Source: Staphylotrichum longicolle (Eukaryota > Ascomycota > Sordariomycetes > Sordariales > Chaetomiaceae). From it: a DNA stretch of 64,000 nucleotides. The notes below the pieces were generated by a model. It searched no databases and was not told the origin of the DNA. It was given only the letters and a program-made list of their open reading frames with translations. The stretch spans positions 3,544,468 to 3,608,467 of the forward strand of contig JAHCVI010000005.1 in the NCBI GenBank assembly GCA_019096155.1, in the 5' to 3' direction. The position numbers and the translations under genes were made by a program. This document shows, piece by piece, positions 46,036-58,000 of this stretch. Numbering within the stretch: the first letter of the stretch is position 1; the number at the start of each line of letters is the position of its first letter.

Positions 46036-46815
46036 AGTGGGTGGGATGGCGGAACATGTGGTTGTTTGGTGGTCACCCACAGATTGCGCAGCTGCGTTCC
46101 ATTTGGCAACAAGCTTCATGCCTGGTCCTTGCCCGATGTTGGTAAGCAACATCATGGCAACAGCGGTGGCAGCAGCAACAGCGGCAGCAGAAGCGGGTTC
46201 TGCTGGTGGATTGGGCTGCACCAGCGCGTTCTCGACAAAAGGGAAATAATCAGTTTCTCGTTATTCATGGCATGTCTTGTACAGTACAGAGAGCGTGGGG
46301 AATACACACATAAAATGATGAAGAGCAAACTCTCAGCCGAGTGCTACCATTCGCTTTTTCCCACTCCCATAATAGTTTTGGCCTGAACATGCTTTCCGTT
46401 TCAGCTTTTGTTCGCTGCCTTTTCTAATCCAGACCATCGCTCGCAACGTAGGTACAACCCCCAGCCACACGGTCTTCCGTTGGATTTCCTATAAAGCCTG
46501 TCTATTGTTCCACAGTATGCATACGCCGAGGTATCATTTACAAAACCGTTTCCCCACTGACCGGTTGTTCCTGTTCTCGAGATTAGGTGAGGTAAACAGA
46601 GCAACAAAGACCCCTCCCCCCAATGCACAGCCACCCGGGACCAGCTCTTTGACAGGCCCCCTCTTTAATTCAACAGGCCCGGCCGTGTTACACAAGTAAA
46701 CCACTGTTCCCCTGTATGTGCCGTTTGCATCTACCTACCAACCGTACCCAAAAAATGTGCAGAACGCTGACTCCCACAATGTATGATTACCAACCCTTGC
46801 GCACCAGGTCTCCCC
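46036..46815. other. Convergent 3' intergenic spacer
   Basis: This 780-bp gap lies between the 3' ends of RPT6 (plus) and the phosphatase (minus). GCAGCAACAGCGG-like short repeats occur near 46160-46195, likely in the RPT6 3' UTR. No gene is supported. Confidence 0.45.
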
Positions 46816-49800
46816 TTAAAACGCTAAGCTTCCACTCCTCCCTCGCCCCCTCGCGTCGACTCCCCCGGCTCCGCTCTCCTGAAGCCGCCGGATCCACTCG
46901 AGCACCGTCTCGTAGCAGAGCACAAACTGCCGCAGGCTCTGCACCATGCTCAGCCTCTGGCCGCGGAAGTCCTCGACCGTCTGCGCGATCAGATCGATGC
47001 TGTCGTCCTCCAGCCAGCCCGTGTCGATGCCAGGGTGGTCAGCGGCGCGCTGGTGCGAGCCTGTGGGGGAGCGGTTGGGCGCGTCCTCGTCTTCGTCGTC
47101 TTCGTCCATGGTGACATCCCCGTCCGAATCCTGCTCCAGGGGCCGCTTCCGACCTTGGCTGGCTGCCCTATTGTTGGCCGAGTGGCCCAGCATGTGTTGT
47201 CTCTGCCGCTTGAGCATGTCAATGACGCTGTCCACGGTGCAAAACGCGCCCGTGCGGCCGCACCCGGCGGAGCAGTGCACCAACATGGGCCTCGTCTGCT
47301 CGTGTGACTCAGCCCCTTCGTGCCAGCTCAGGGATATGCTCTCGCTATCTGTCCTCTTGAGACCGGCCGAGCTGGCCCGTTCGGAGCCCAGTTGCGAGAA
47401 GAAAGCGTCGCCCCCTCCGTTGCCCACAGTGTCACTATTCTGCCGTGACACGGTCCTTGGTGCATCAATTGGGGCGGCGCCGCGTTGCATGACGTTGGCG
47501 AGCTCGACGAGCGCGAGGAGATGGCTGGGCTGGGCGGGAGCACCGAAATCAGGCCACGACGGGTAGTGAAGTTGGGTGATTTCGCGTATCGGCATGAAGG
47601 GGTACGCGGCGTGGCTGAGTGCGAAATTGCGGATAATGACAAACTGCGTCTCGGCAGCGACGGTCGGTTGTGGGGCAAAGTTGAACTGGTTAGTCGCCTG
47701 TGCTCCTGTGTCGAGCGTCGTGGTCGTGTTGGCGCGCCGGCGGGCGCCTTCCGGCAAGAACATATCAGGTGAGCCCACCTCCGCCGAGCTCATCGAGCCG
47801 TCACCTGTTGTTCCCGTACCCATGTTGGACGGTGCTTTTCGCTTGTCGATATCCAGCGAAATCTTCTTTTCGGACAAGACCCGCAACCGTATGGGCCCAA
47901 AGTCATTACCTTTCCAGTACGGATGACACTTGAGCTGCCCCCCTTCCGACTCCGCCGTCAACATGACGATGACTCGCACATCGTTGTCCCATATCACGGA
48001 CCAGAAGTCCTGCCAAATCGGTTAGCCGCCGTTGGATGGGGGGGAAAGAGGCTGATTGGGCGGAAAAGGTTGTACAAAGAAAATCCTCACCTCAAACGTC
48101 GCTGGCAGGGGCCCTTGGCTGGCGATGTACCGCTTGCAGCTGCGCTTTGCTTGAAGATGGCTCGCGTTCACGTAGTCCCAGGCGCCTTCTGGCCGCCCCT
48201 GGAGCCTCACCCTGGCGTGCTCAAAAGGTAAGATGTCCTTGTACCTGTTCTTGCCTCCCTTTTCGATGCCTGAGAGCTGGACTTTGGCAGTGTCTTCCTG
48301 AGCCGCACTTGGGACATCTCCTGGCCTAACGATCGAGTACGCCTCGCGCATGCGGGACTGCTCTGTGCGTTCAATGCGCAGAAACTTGTCCGAGACCCGC
48401 TTGCCATGATCGCCAGCTTCCGCCGCCTCTCTGAGCCACCTGGGGAGGCTAGCCGGTGCAATGCCTGCAGGGACGGCGACATCCATCTGCCCAACGCCGT
48501 CCACCAAGTCTTGATTCTGGCGGATGTTGTTGAAAAAGGGGCTCGGGTTGTCGTTCGCGTTGGGCAAGAGCACCCCGCCAATCACTGGTGGCAGGTTGGC
48601 TCGCAGCCCACCGGATCCAGCCCCCGAGCCGAGCGATAGCCCTGGAGACGGTCCGCCGGTAGAGCGGTCGATTAGGTCGGGATAGGCCGCAGCGAAGCCG
48701 TTGAAGCCCCCGCGCAGGATGCTGGCAGGGCCTGAGTAGCCCTCGTTGGTGAACTTCTTGATCATGTTGATCGCCGAAAGGGCGTCCCGCTTGTCGGACG
48801 ACGAGGCGTCGTAGACGACAAGATGGCTGGCTTCGCGCCAGTTGGCAAACCTCTCTTGATCCTGATCGGCCGAGAAGGTCTGTTGGAGCTTTTGCAGGTT
48901 AAATGTTGCCCTCTTCAGCAAGGTTGTCGGAATGCAGAGGTTCAGGGCGCCCCGCACCCTTCCCTGGGCGAACTGTGGCGAGACTCTGAGGTCCAGCAAA
49001 AGAAGGCCTGCGCCCTGGTCTGTCTCGAGGAGGTCCTTAAGCTCAGCAGGAGATATCATCGTGGGGCTGTCGCCCCCCGGAGCCGGCCCGGTCCCCGGTT
49101 GGCTCAGAGGGGTGGGAGAAGGCGAGTCTGTCTTCGTGCGGCCCGTCATGTATGGCGAGAATTTGGCGGTACTCCCCTCGCCGGCGGGGGCGGGAAAGGG
49201 AGACTGCACTCCATGTGGGGAGATCCCCTGCCTACCCAGATTCAGTGAGAAGGGCGGGTTCAAGGAAACGGCCGAGCTGCGCTTGGAATCCGCAGACACG
49301 TACGCCGAATCTTCTTGCAAACTGTCATTATCCCGCTCGGCCTTACCGCCGCCAGGCACCTCTCCCAGACTGAACGATCCTGCAGCAAGACGCGAGCTTC
49401 GCAACAGTGGAAAATCCGACCCATCGCCGCCTTGGGTGTGCCATTTCGGGGGCCGTGGGCGTTGGAGAGCAGAAGGGGTCGAAGCCGGAGGCGTGCGGGC
49501 ACCGCCCGCCGTCAAGCTGAAGTGAGATGCCGATAGACTGAACGCCGCCCTCGCTCGGTTTGCGTCTGCCTGCCTCCGAAAGGCCTCGAATTCCGGATTC
49601 GCATCCAACGGCAGCTGCTTCGGAATCGCGGCGGCGAACGACTTGACCGACGAGGATGGCGAGCTCCAATTCTCGCGCGGCACCATGCATGAGTCCCGGG
49701 GGTCTGCGGCGGAGTCGACGGCGAGCCCGAAATAGTTAGGGCTCGGGGTCCGGACATCGTGGGCGGAACCCCGGGCGGCTCCCGGCGACAGCTTGGGCGG

Positions 49801-49944
49801 ATGCGACTGGCCGCTCGAGGGTGGAAGCCGCGACGAAGATACAGGGGAGGTCGCTGGTTTGCTGTTGATATATGACTGTGAGTTGGAGCGCGAGTGTGTC
49901 AGGCCCTGCGGGCTCACTGCGGCGACAGGCGCCGGTGTCTTCAT
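46816..49944 (-). CDS. Tyrosine phosphatase with N-terminal rhodanese domain (Pyp/MKP-like)
   Basis: Two exons (49944-48091 and 48009-46816), phase 0, with an 81-nt intron (GTGAGG...GGCAG) give 1015 aa. Residues 1-295 are Ser/Pro-rich. A rhodanese/CDC25-like domain lies at about 296-425. Its active loop reads VVYDASSSDK (376-385), with Asp379 where a catalytic Cys would be, so it is probably inactive. A KRATFNLQKL segment before it could be a MAP-kinase docking site. The PTP domain spans about 530-985, with WPD at 770-772 and the signature HCSAGCGRTG at 863-872. An acidic insert rich in Asp and Glu follows the signature. The layout matches S. pombe Pyp1/Pyp2, which switch off stress MAP kinases. 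An in-frame Met at 49989 would add 15 residues. Confidence 0.9.
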
Positions 49945-52808
49945 GGTATAATAGCAGGGTCGATCGTTCGTCCGGTGTTCTGGCGGCATTGTAGGAGGTG
50001 CGATACAAGGGAGAGGATTGCGACGACACGTTCAGATAAGGGGTTTCGTTCGGTTGAAAGTCACTCTGGAGATCGACGAGACGGTTGGTGTTCTGGCCGC
50101 AACCCGTCACAGGACGGCCATGTTGAGCCGGTCGCCGTGATGTTGTAGATAGTGGATGGTGATTTCTTCGATTCCTGTCTCCTGGCGAGGAGCACCGCGG
50201 CGGATAAGGCTGTCCCGAACCGTCAACACGGGTCGTCTGTCGACATAAAGGGGCTTGGCTGAGGCTGGTCACGAGGGTGGCGGGAGGGAGGGGGAGCATA
50301 CCACATGCACAGACCGACGGCGTTGATGATTCACAGTCCGGCTGTTTCCCACTGGGCCTGCAGTGTCTCTTGAAACAGTACAGAGTCGGCTCCTGTGGGG
50401 CTTCGCCTTTGGGGCTGGTGGGTGGAGCAGGGCAGCGATCCCTGTCTGTGATGTCGTCGTCGAGTCACCAGGGGGCGGGGACCGATTGGGCGGCAGGTGG
50501 GTGCGATTTGCACGGTTGTGCTTCCCTCGCTGTGCGTCAAGCCGAGGACGTTCGCTGGTACACGTGGAGGAGCCGAGGCCAGGAACCAAAAAAAATTAGG
50601 GGCCCCGGGGAGGAAAGGCTTTTGAGGAGGGACCAGAGGGGTAAGATGGGTGCTGGGATGGGATGGATGGTGGGGGTTCCGGTTGCTGATGAAGTCGGGA
50701 CGATCGACTGCGACGATCAGAAACGGTGGCCGATTGGGTGAGGGGAAAATGCAGGGAGAGAAAAGGGCAGGCGGGTTTGGAGAAATTAACGTTTGTAGGT
50801 CAGGGACCTGGCCCCCCCTGGAGCTTTGTTGGGGAGGGGAACCACCTTAACACTTTTGGCAGGTTTGCCAGAGGACTCGGTCCCATCCACGCTTGTGTTC
50901 GTGTGCCTTGGAGAGGTCGGAATATCGGCAACAGGCGTGCAAGAAAGCGGGAAGGTGGCCCCTGGCGCCCGGCGAGATTCCTAAGTGGCCAAAAGGCGAG
51001 GAAAATAGGGGCGGAGACGGGCAAGCACGGCAAGGTTGATGTCAAGATGCACAGGGGAGCGGATTCGCCAAGGGTTCCCGCGTGGTGCGAAAGGGAAATG
51101 ATTTGCCAGCCCGCTAATGGCCCAACGGGGCGACTTGGCTTTCCTGGGCATCCAGACCCGCAGTGACCTCACCGGCTCGGGGCTGCCCTGACGATTTTAC
51201 GGAGACAGTGCCGAGATGCACCCCATGCACCCCGTGCTCAGCCCATGGAATCGTGAAATCGCGACGAGAGAACTGTGCAGAGCTGAAAAATGGCCGAATC
51301 GTACGTAAGCTATTTCTTTGGACTGCCCGGGTATTGCCTGTTTGGATCCAGTTTTGCCGCTATTTTTGCACACTGTCGCTGGAGATGCCACTGGAAGCGC
51401 AATTTGAGGCAACCTGGAATGACATTTTTGGTGCGAATTCTTTCTCTGCCGGCGGCGAGTCGAGAACCCGCGGAAGCGGGGCGGCCTTGCGTCATAGAGG
51501 GTCCGCCAAGGCGCTGTTGCCGCCTTGCAAGGTACCAGTACGAGCGCCTTCCGGATGGAATTTACAGCATGCCAGGGACAGTTTGTGCTGTACTCCGTAC
51601 CTTCCAATCAAACTGCAACCTGGGTGACCGAGGAACATCATGAAAGTCGTGTTCCAGATATTAGTAAACAGAGAACAGCAGCCTACTGAGCACTCTAAAC
51701 TGGACGGGACTTGTGCACTGTGCATCTGATATCAAAGCAGTCTTTGAACCCAGTGCGCCAGTCGCACGAAGACTCTCAACCCACAAGCCTGACCACAGAG
51801 CCAGGCAATGCAAGGACCCGGTTTCCAGGAGTGACATCTCCTTCGCTGCTGCCTTCGGTCACGATTTGCAGCGTCCTGGACATTTCTTTTCTCTAGTCTT
51901 TCTGGATGCTGCTCAGGTCGAGGACCGGGGATGCAGTGGTGACCGCATCACCAGGCTCGGCAGCGGGGCACGCTGGTCGTGGGATGGTGCCACCAACAAT
52001 GGCACTGATTCGTGTGCACGAGACACCAACACGCTCTGAGACTGTCATCCCCTACAGGGGGCAGGGGTCTGCGCCTGTCACCGTCCTTGATCGCTGGAGG
52101 ATCAGGGCGTTCTAGGCCCCAGAAGACCGTCTCATCGCAGGTGCACCCCCGATTTCATTGGGAATGCTGCTCATCGGTTGGCCTTTTTTGGTCCCGGGCT
52201 CGAGCTAGGCGAGCCAGGTCGGCTTGATCGGTTTCGGGGTCCCACCACCCACACCAAGGTCCCGGCTTGGCCGCCCCTTGCCCATTCCGAACTTATCCTC
52301 TTTGTGACACCAGCAGATACTGTTCCCGCCGATGACGACCGCTTCCTCCACGAGGGTCGCGCGCCCATCCCGGCGGTTTGGAGATCCAAGTTCCGATGGA
52401 TTGCCCGGACATTATCCGTCTCGACTTAGATGATTCCCAACTCGATTCAGCCTTCGGCGATGTTGCAGACCTAACGTTGGCTTTGTTCAGCGATCCTGGC
52501 GCTTGGGATGCCAGAACGTGCTGTGTAATGCGCGATGCCCATCTGTACACGCTGGCGATGCGCTCTGAATACAAACTTGTGAATTCTTGAAACACCATGC
52601 GCCCATCGTTGCGGAGGGACGCAGAGAGGGCGCAACTAATGCTCCTCCCACCTGCGCTGACACCCGTCCAAGCAAGCAAAGCCAAGGAAGAATCACCCCG
52701 CTGTCACCCAAACGCCCATGTGATGCACATGCAAACTCTCCCAGACACATGCCCCAACCGTCGACCCGGCACAAACCGCCAGCCAGCTTCCATGTGCTAT
52801 GGCGTGGG
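49945..52808. other. Gene-free stretch upstream of the phosphatase, 2.86 kb
   Basis: This stretch holds the promoter of the PTP gene (minus) and, at its far end, the 3' UTR of the small membrane-protein gene (minus). A G-rich motif lies at 50275-50294. Frames such as 50277-50741, 51163-51627 and 52378-52590 have no recognisable composition. I see no gene. Confidence 0.45.
50275..50294 (+). other. Potential G-quadruplex motif
   Basis: Runs at 50275-50277, 50282-50284, 50286-50288 and 50290-50294 are separated by loops of 4, 1 and 1 bases. It is about 330 bp upstream of the PTP start codon, so it may lie in the leader or core promoter; the G-rich strand is the template strand for that gene. 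Confidence 0.5.
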
Positions 52809-53381
52809 CTAGAGCCGGACGGAGAGATCCAAACAGTCAATCCGCCACTCTCTCCGCCCAAGGAGGCTTCGCAGCCATTCCAGGCCAAGTCCCGTCCATT
52901 CAACCTTGGCCCGAGTAATCTGTTCCGTCGCGGCGGTGGCCAGGGCCCCGGCTGTCGTGTTCAGCATCTCGACGACTACAGCCGAGGCCGTCGCGTTAAG
53001 ATCCCCATCCGCGGTGGTATTGGCCGGGCCCCCGCGCTTCCAGCCGGTGCTGGGCAAGTCGATGTAGCTCCCTGTGGGCTGCGGCTGGAACCAGTTGCTC
53101 CCCAGGTCAAGAAAGCACCGATCGGACCAGTTGCATGATGTGAGGAAGAGTATGAGGAGGAGGAACGAGCAGTAGAAACACGGCCGGTTAAGGAAGTAGG
53201 TGCAGAGGAAGAAGAGGAATATGAAAGTCGGCGATGCGTTCGTTGGGATGAAGAGCAGCGGGAGCCAACTGCGGCAATGTGTCAGTTTCGGCCAGCTCCT
53301 CTTGGTTGCCAGGCACCGGGGTTGAGCAAGAGCCCCTCAGTGGTATGGGAAACTGGGCGCATACCTGCGAAGACAGAACAT
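52809..53381 (-). CDS. Small conserved-type membrane protein with 17-nt first coding exon
   Basis: Two exons (53381-53365 and 53268-52809) give 158 aa. The first coding exon has only 17 nt (MFCLR plus two bases of Ser6). The 96-nt intron runs from GTATGC to CCGCAG. The joined start reads MFCLRSWLPLLFIPTNASP, then two hydrophobic segments (FIFLFFLCTYFLN and FYCSFLLLILFL) separated by a short Arg-Pro-Cys turn, then CNWSDRCFLDLGSNWF. The rest is soluble with N-glycosylation-like NTT and NAT sites. The pattern matches a small membrane protein I recall from several Sordariomycetes, without known function. A gene finder that requires longer exons would miss the start and report only the C-terminal 82 residues. 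Confidence 0.78.
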
Positions 53382-55092
53382 GATGTACCGCCGACCCTGG
53401 CCTCGTGGCCGAACAGGCTCTTCGGGCGGCAAGCCGGGTCCAGACGCCCAGAAGACAGGTTGGTCGGATCGCGCGATTGGGATGTATGAGGGAAAGGCTC
53501 AGAGGAAGCGAGGACTGGGAGGATCGGCCGTGGTCGATAGACAGACGAAGCGCCACAAAAAAGAAGCCGTTGAACTCGACCGGGCCGACGCGGCACTCAA
53601 GCTGCGGAGGGAGCGGCAGAAGGCCGGCTAGGCAGCAGGGGGCGTTCGATCCTCGCTTCGTGTCGCGAGTTCGCAGAAAGCCGGCCGATTTCCTGAATGA
53701 GCCGGGAAGCAGTCGTGCTGGCTCGTCGGCGGGTGGTGCGTTAGTCAGTTAACGTCACCCAGGAGTTGCCAAACAATACTGGTGTGATGGCCGGGCGATG
53801 GCAGCGGGCGATGGCAGTCAAATATAATCCGACACCCTCTCCTTTGGGCGGGTGGGGGGAAGGGGGACAACTTGAACTGTGATTGACGTGGTTTCGAGGT
53901 TGTGTCTTGGTTCGGATGACGGAAGGTGCTGTGGAAAGCATCGGCCTCCTTCAACCATGGATGCTGCTTACTTAATACATCCTCTGCCTTGCAGCAAATT
54001 TCAGGCGGTGCATTGGGCAGCCTCTGGAGAAGTGCGCATGAAACAAACCCCCTTGGGAAACATGGAATGTCCGAGTCTTGCTCGAACTACCACGGAGCGA
54101 CATATCCTTGAAGGTTCTGAGGGCAGGAACACCGTTCTTTTAGGGCCGAAATTCTCCTTTTGCCATTGTAGAATCTGCTTTGCTTGAAGGTGTTGCATGT
54201 TTGAACCAACCCGCGGCTCGTGTGCGGCTTGGGGCTCTGACACGGGACTAGCCGACACACCGCTGGCTTTCACTTTTAAGCTCAACGACTGGCCGCTGTC
54301 TTAAGAACTGTCCGATCTCCCGCTGGGTTTGAGGTCCTGCCCCATTTTTCTCTGGTCCTTTCTTTGCTGTGCTCAACCATGATGAAATGGTGTCGATACA
54401 TAGATTATTTGCTGTTTGCTTTGCTGCTACCACTGGGGACTGGTGATAGGAAAATGGAGTAAACAGCCCTGCTTTGCTTTGAGGCGTGAGGTTTGCATAT
54501 TCCAAGAGTATCGCGAGCCTCCCATTGGGCCTCCTTTGGAGCCTTCCCCACGGCGGGACTGGCTGCTCCTGCTGGCGCTCATGGTGCCACGCGCCACAAC
54601 GACGGACACGTGTAGCCGCTAAGCTGGAGCACGGGCCACCTAGCACTCCCAGCCGCCTCGACCGCCCTGCAATATATTTTTCTGGAGCAACTCCTCCATC
54701 CAGCAGCGAGCCAGGCAAACACAGGCCTTTCTCGGCAACACCGCTGTTGTTTTTTGCAGAATCTGCGGCTGTCTCTGCTTGCCGAACGCAGAAGCACCGC
54801 TAGCCGTGTTTTACGGATTATCGCCAGCGGGGTAGTCGTCGGCGGATATTTTGATAGTTTGCACTGCAAGCTTTTGGGTTTTCGGTGTTTTCGAGGTCGG
54901 TCCTGCGCTGCGTTGGGTCCTCACTTTCCCGTCAGCCCTCCGTCATCGTCCGTTTCCCCATCGCTGCCGCCAGCTTTGATTGCCCAAGCAACGACAGTGC
55001 TGCCGCCATTCCCGCATTGCGAAGCAGTGTACCTGCAGCAGCTCGTGCACTTTGCAGCAGCTCCCAAATCCGATCACGACACGACCATCGCC
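53382..55092. promoter_or_regulatory. Divergent promoter region (small membrane protein / EDC4-like)
   Basis: This 1.71-kb gap separates divergent genes. It has a tight G-quadruplex motif at 53846-53866. The EDC4-like frame stays open upstream to 54754, but this part is probably the 5' leader. No extra gene is supported. Confidence 0.45.
53846..53866 (+). other. Potential G-quadruplex motif (strong)
   Basis: Runs at 53846-53848, 53850-53852, 53854-53859 and 53862-53866 are separated by loops of 1, 1 and 2 bases. Such short loops favour a stable parallel quadruplex. It lies about 465 bp upstream of the small membrane-protein start. Confidence 0.6.
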
Positions 55093-58000
55093 ATGTCCAA
55101 CTACAACTTGCCCAGCGGTGGTGGCCCCGGCGATGGAGACGCAAACCCAAAGTTCGAATCGCTTCTCGCCCAGCTTCGCCTCCAATCGTCGCCTAGCCCT
55201 GGGCCTGGAGCGAGCTCCGGCCCCGAGTTTCTCGACCAGTACAGCTACAACCACCACGGTAACCAGCCCTTCTACGGCCATCACCAGAGCGCCGACTCTC
55301 CCAACCTCCCGGGCCATGCTCAGAAAGCAATGGACTCGCCCGCCTTTTTGCCCGAAGCTCCCACGCCGCCCGTCGGTTTCTCCCACTCACAGTTTCCGCC
55401 CGGGTTGATGAATCAGATGAGCGCCGCTCGTGGCGGCGGCGCTGGGGCCGGAGATGACCGGACCGCCCATCTTTTGAACTTGCTCAAGTTCAGCGGACAG
55501 AGCGGGCCTGCCAACTCGCACCAGGCGTCAACCCGAGAGCCACCAATGAACTTTGCGCCCGCGCCAATCGCGCCTCCCGTCATCCACGCGCCCCGCCCGG
55601 CAGCCGCCGATCCTACGGGTTTGCTCGCTGCCCTTATGAAGGGCAACCTGCAGCCCGAGCCGGCCAAGCCCGAGCCCAGCGGGTCGGCATGGAGCCATTC
55701 CTCGCCCCCGTCGGGCACGCAGCAATACCTGCTCAACCTTCTCAATCGACCCAAGCCCAGTCAGCATGACGCGACAGATCTGGCAGAATCCAGCCTGCTT
55801 ACCCCGCCGCCAGCCTTGGACGATCCAAAGGACGCCGAGAGCTCACATGGCGGCCGCTCTGCAGAGCCTACCCTTGTGGGCACTTTGGCCTCGCGGTCCG
55901 AATTCGATTTCGAGCCCAAGAATCTCGAGTCCCCGCCTCCGAAGTTCGACTCCACGCCGCATTCGCAGCACTCGCAGCAGTCCAGCGCGAGACATGCCAT
56001 CCATGGTTATTCGGACCACTTTGATAGTATCCCGGGATCCTCGCCCATCCATCGGACGCCCAAGTCTTCCACCACACCAGGAGCCTCCGGCTCGACTGTT
56101 GGTGCTGGCAATCCCGCGCCCGCCCCCCCAATTCAGATTCTCAAGAAGCCGGAATCGGCGCAAGCCCCTCACGACCAAAAGCGTCCACTCAGCGATCGCG
56201 CCGCCATCGACAGCCCTGAGCACACGAGGCGCAAGCTCGACCATCCCGTTTCCCCCTTGTCGCAGACCAACGTCGCCGGATTCGCTGCCGAGACTGTCTC
56301 GCCTCTGTCCAACACCGCCGCCGTCTCAAACTACACAGGCCGGGCGACCGGCGAGGACAAGAAAGAGAGCGTGGCGGATGCCGTCAGTGGACTCGCTGAG
56401 CAGGCTGATCGGGAAGCCAGAGAGGCCTTGGCCCGCGCCGAGCAGGAACAAGCCGAGATTGCTGAACCCGAGCAGGACCTGGAGCACACCGCCAGTTCCA
56501 GAGCGGGCGAGGGGTTTGTGCACTCGGATCAAGCCGCATCTCTTGCCGTGAAGGAGGAGTCTACTGAGCAAGAGGACAGGGCTTTCTTGGACTTGTCCCT
56601 CTCACGAGAGCTCGCCCAGGATCCACGAGACAGTGGAGACGACACCGCGCAAGCGGCTCAAGCACTCGTGGCCGACAGCTGGGAGAGCGCCGAGGCCGAG
56701 GAGATTGTTGTGATTGAAGAGACTGCTGCCCCCGTCAAAGTCTACAACTTCCCGATGAAACCCTGGATTACCATCGGCCTCCAGGAGATCGACGAGTCTC
56801 GCCCTGTGTTCCGCGAAGAGGCAATTCTTGACATCGCCCGTCTCAAGAAGGATTTCGACCAGATCGACCGCAACCTTGTATCGGCATCCGAGACCTACAT
56901 GGCTTATGGTATGTCCAAAGCCGGCGGTCTACGCGTGATCAGGCAAGAGGATGGCAAGGACGCCAAGCTCTTCACCGATACCAAGGATAGAATTTTCAAT
57001 GTGGCCATCTCGGCCGCCCCTGCCCATTACCACCCCAAGGAGGCAATCATCGGTACCGGAGTCAGCGGAGCGGTATACTGGGTCCAGCTCAAAAACGGCG
57101 ACCGCGACCATCTCGAAGATGCTCATCCAGAACAGTACGGTTTTGCCCTTCCTCCAATCTCGGCCCAGGAGGGCGGTGATGCTCCCGGCGGCGTTCTCAA
57201 AACACGAGCCCGCCCCTCGGCCATGCATCCGGACTTCTTTGCTGTCGGCAGGGGCAAGTCCATCAACATCATCTGGCCCGCCTTCGTCTTTGAGAACAAC
57301 CTGTTTAAGAACGGGCTTGACCGCGTTGTCGACACCGAGAAGCTCCTGAAGCAGTGCTCGCTCAAGATCAACACCGGCAAGGCCGGGAAAGACTTTACAT
57401 TCAGCCAGGACGACACACTCGTCGTTTCGTTGGACAAATCCGGGCGAGTTAAGTTCTGGGACGTCCGCGACTTGACGGCCGCTAAGGAGGGCTCTGATCC
57501 TCTGAGTCCCATGCCGGCGAGGACGTCGCTCGAGATCAAAGAGCCGCTCATGACCCTGACTACCACGCCGGAGGGCGAAAAGGCGTGGCCGACGTCCGTG
57601 TTGCTGCTGGATAAGTTCCGACCGTACCAGAAACGTGCCGCCTTGAGGTACATGATCGTGGGCATGAAGCAAAACCACACTCTCCAGCTCTGGGATCTTG
57701 CGCTGGGCAAGCCTGTGCAGGAGTTCAATTTCCCACACAACAAGGAGTCTGACGCCGTGTGCAGCGTCATGTATCACGCGCCGTCCAGCATGATCATTGT
57801 CGGCCATCCGACTCGCAACTCTGTCTATTTCCTTCATCTCTCGGCTCCCAAGTACACGCTCAAGAACCTGTCGCAAGTCGATTACATCCAGCGACTCGTC
57901 GCACAGGACTCGTCAATCCCTCAGCCCGAGTCCACTGCCGTCATTAGTGGTATCCGGGAGTACTCGTTTGCCAACAAGGGCGTCCTCCGCAGCCTCAACA

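Noticed and set aside
52378..52590. 70-codon plus-strand frame (MEIQVPMDCPD start)
   Set aside because: It looks mildly protein-like, but it is short, lacks neighbouring exons that join in phase and matches nothing I recognise.
56929..57876. 315-codon minus-strand frame inside the EDC4-like gene
   Set aside because: It is antisense to the WD40-like coding region and shows Arg/His/Gly-rich shadow composition.
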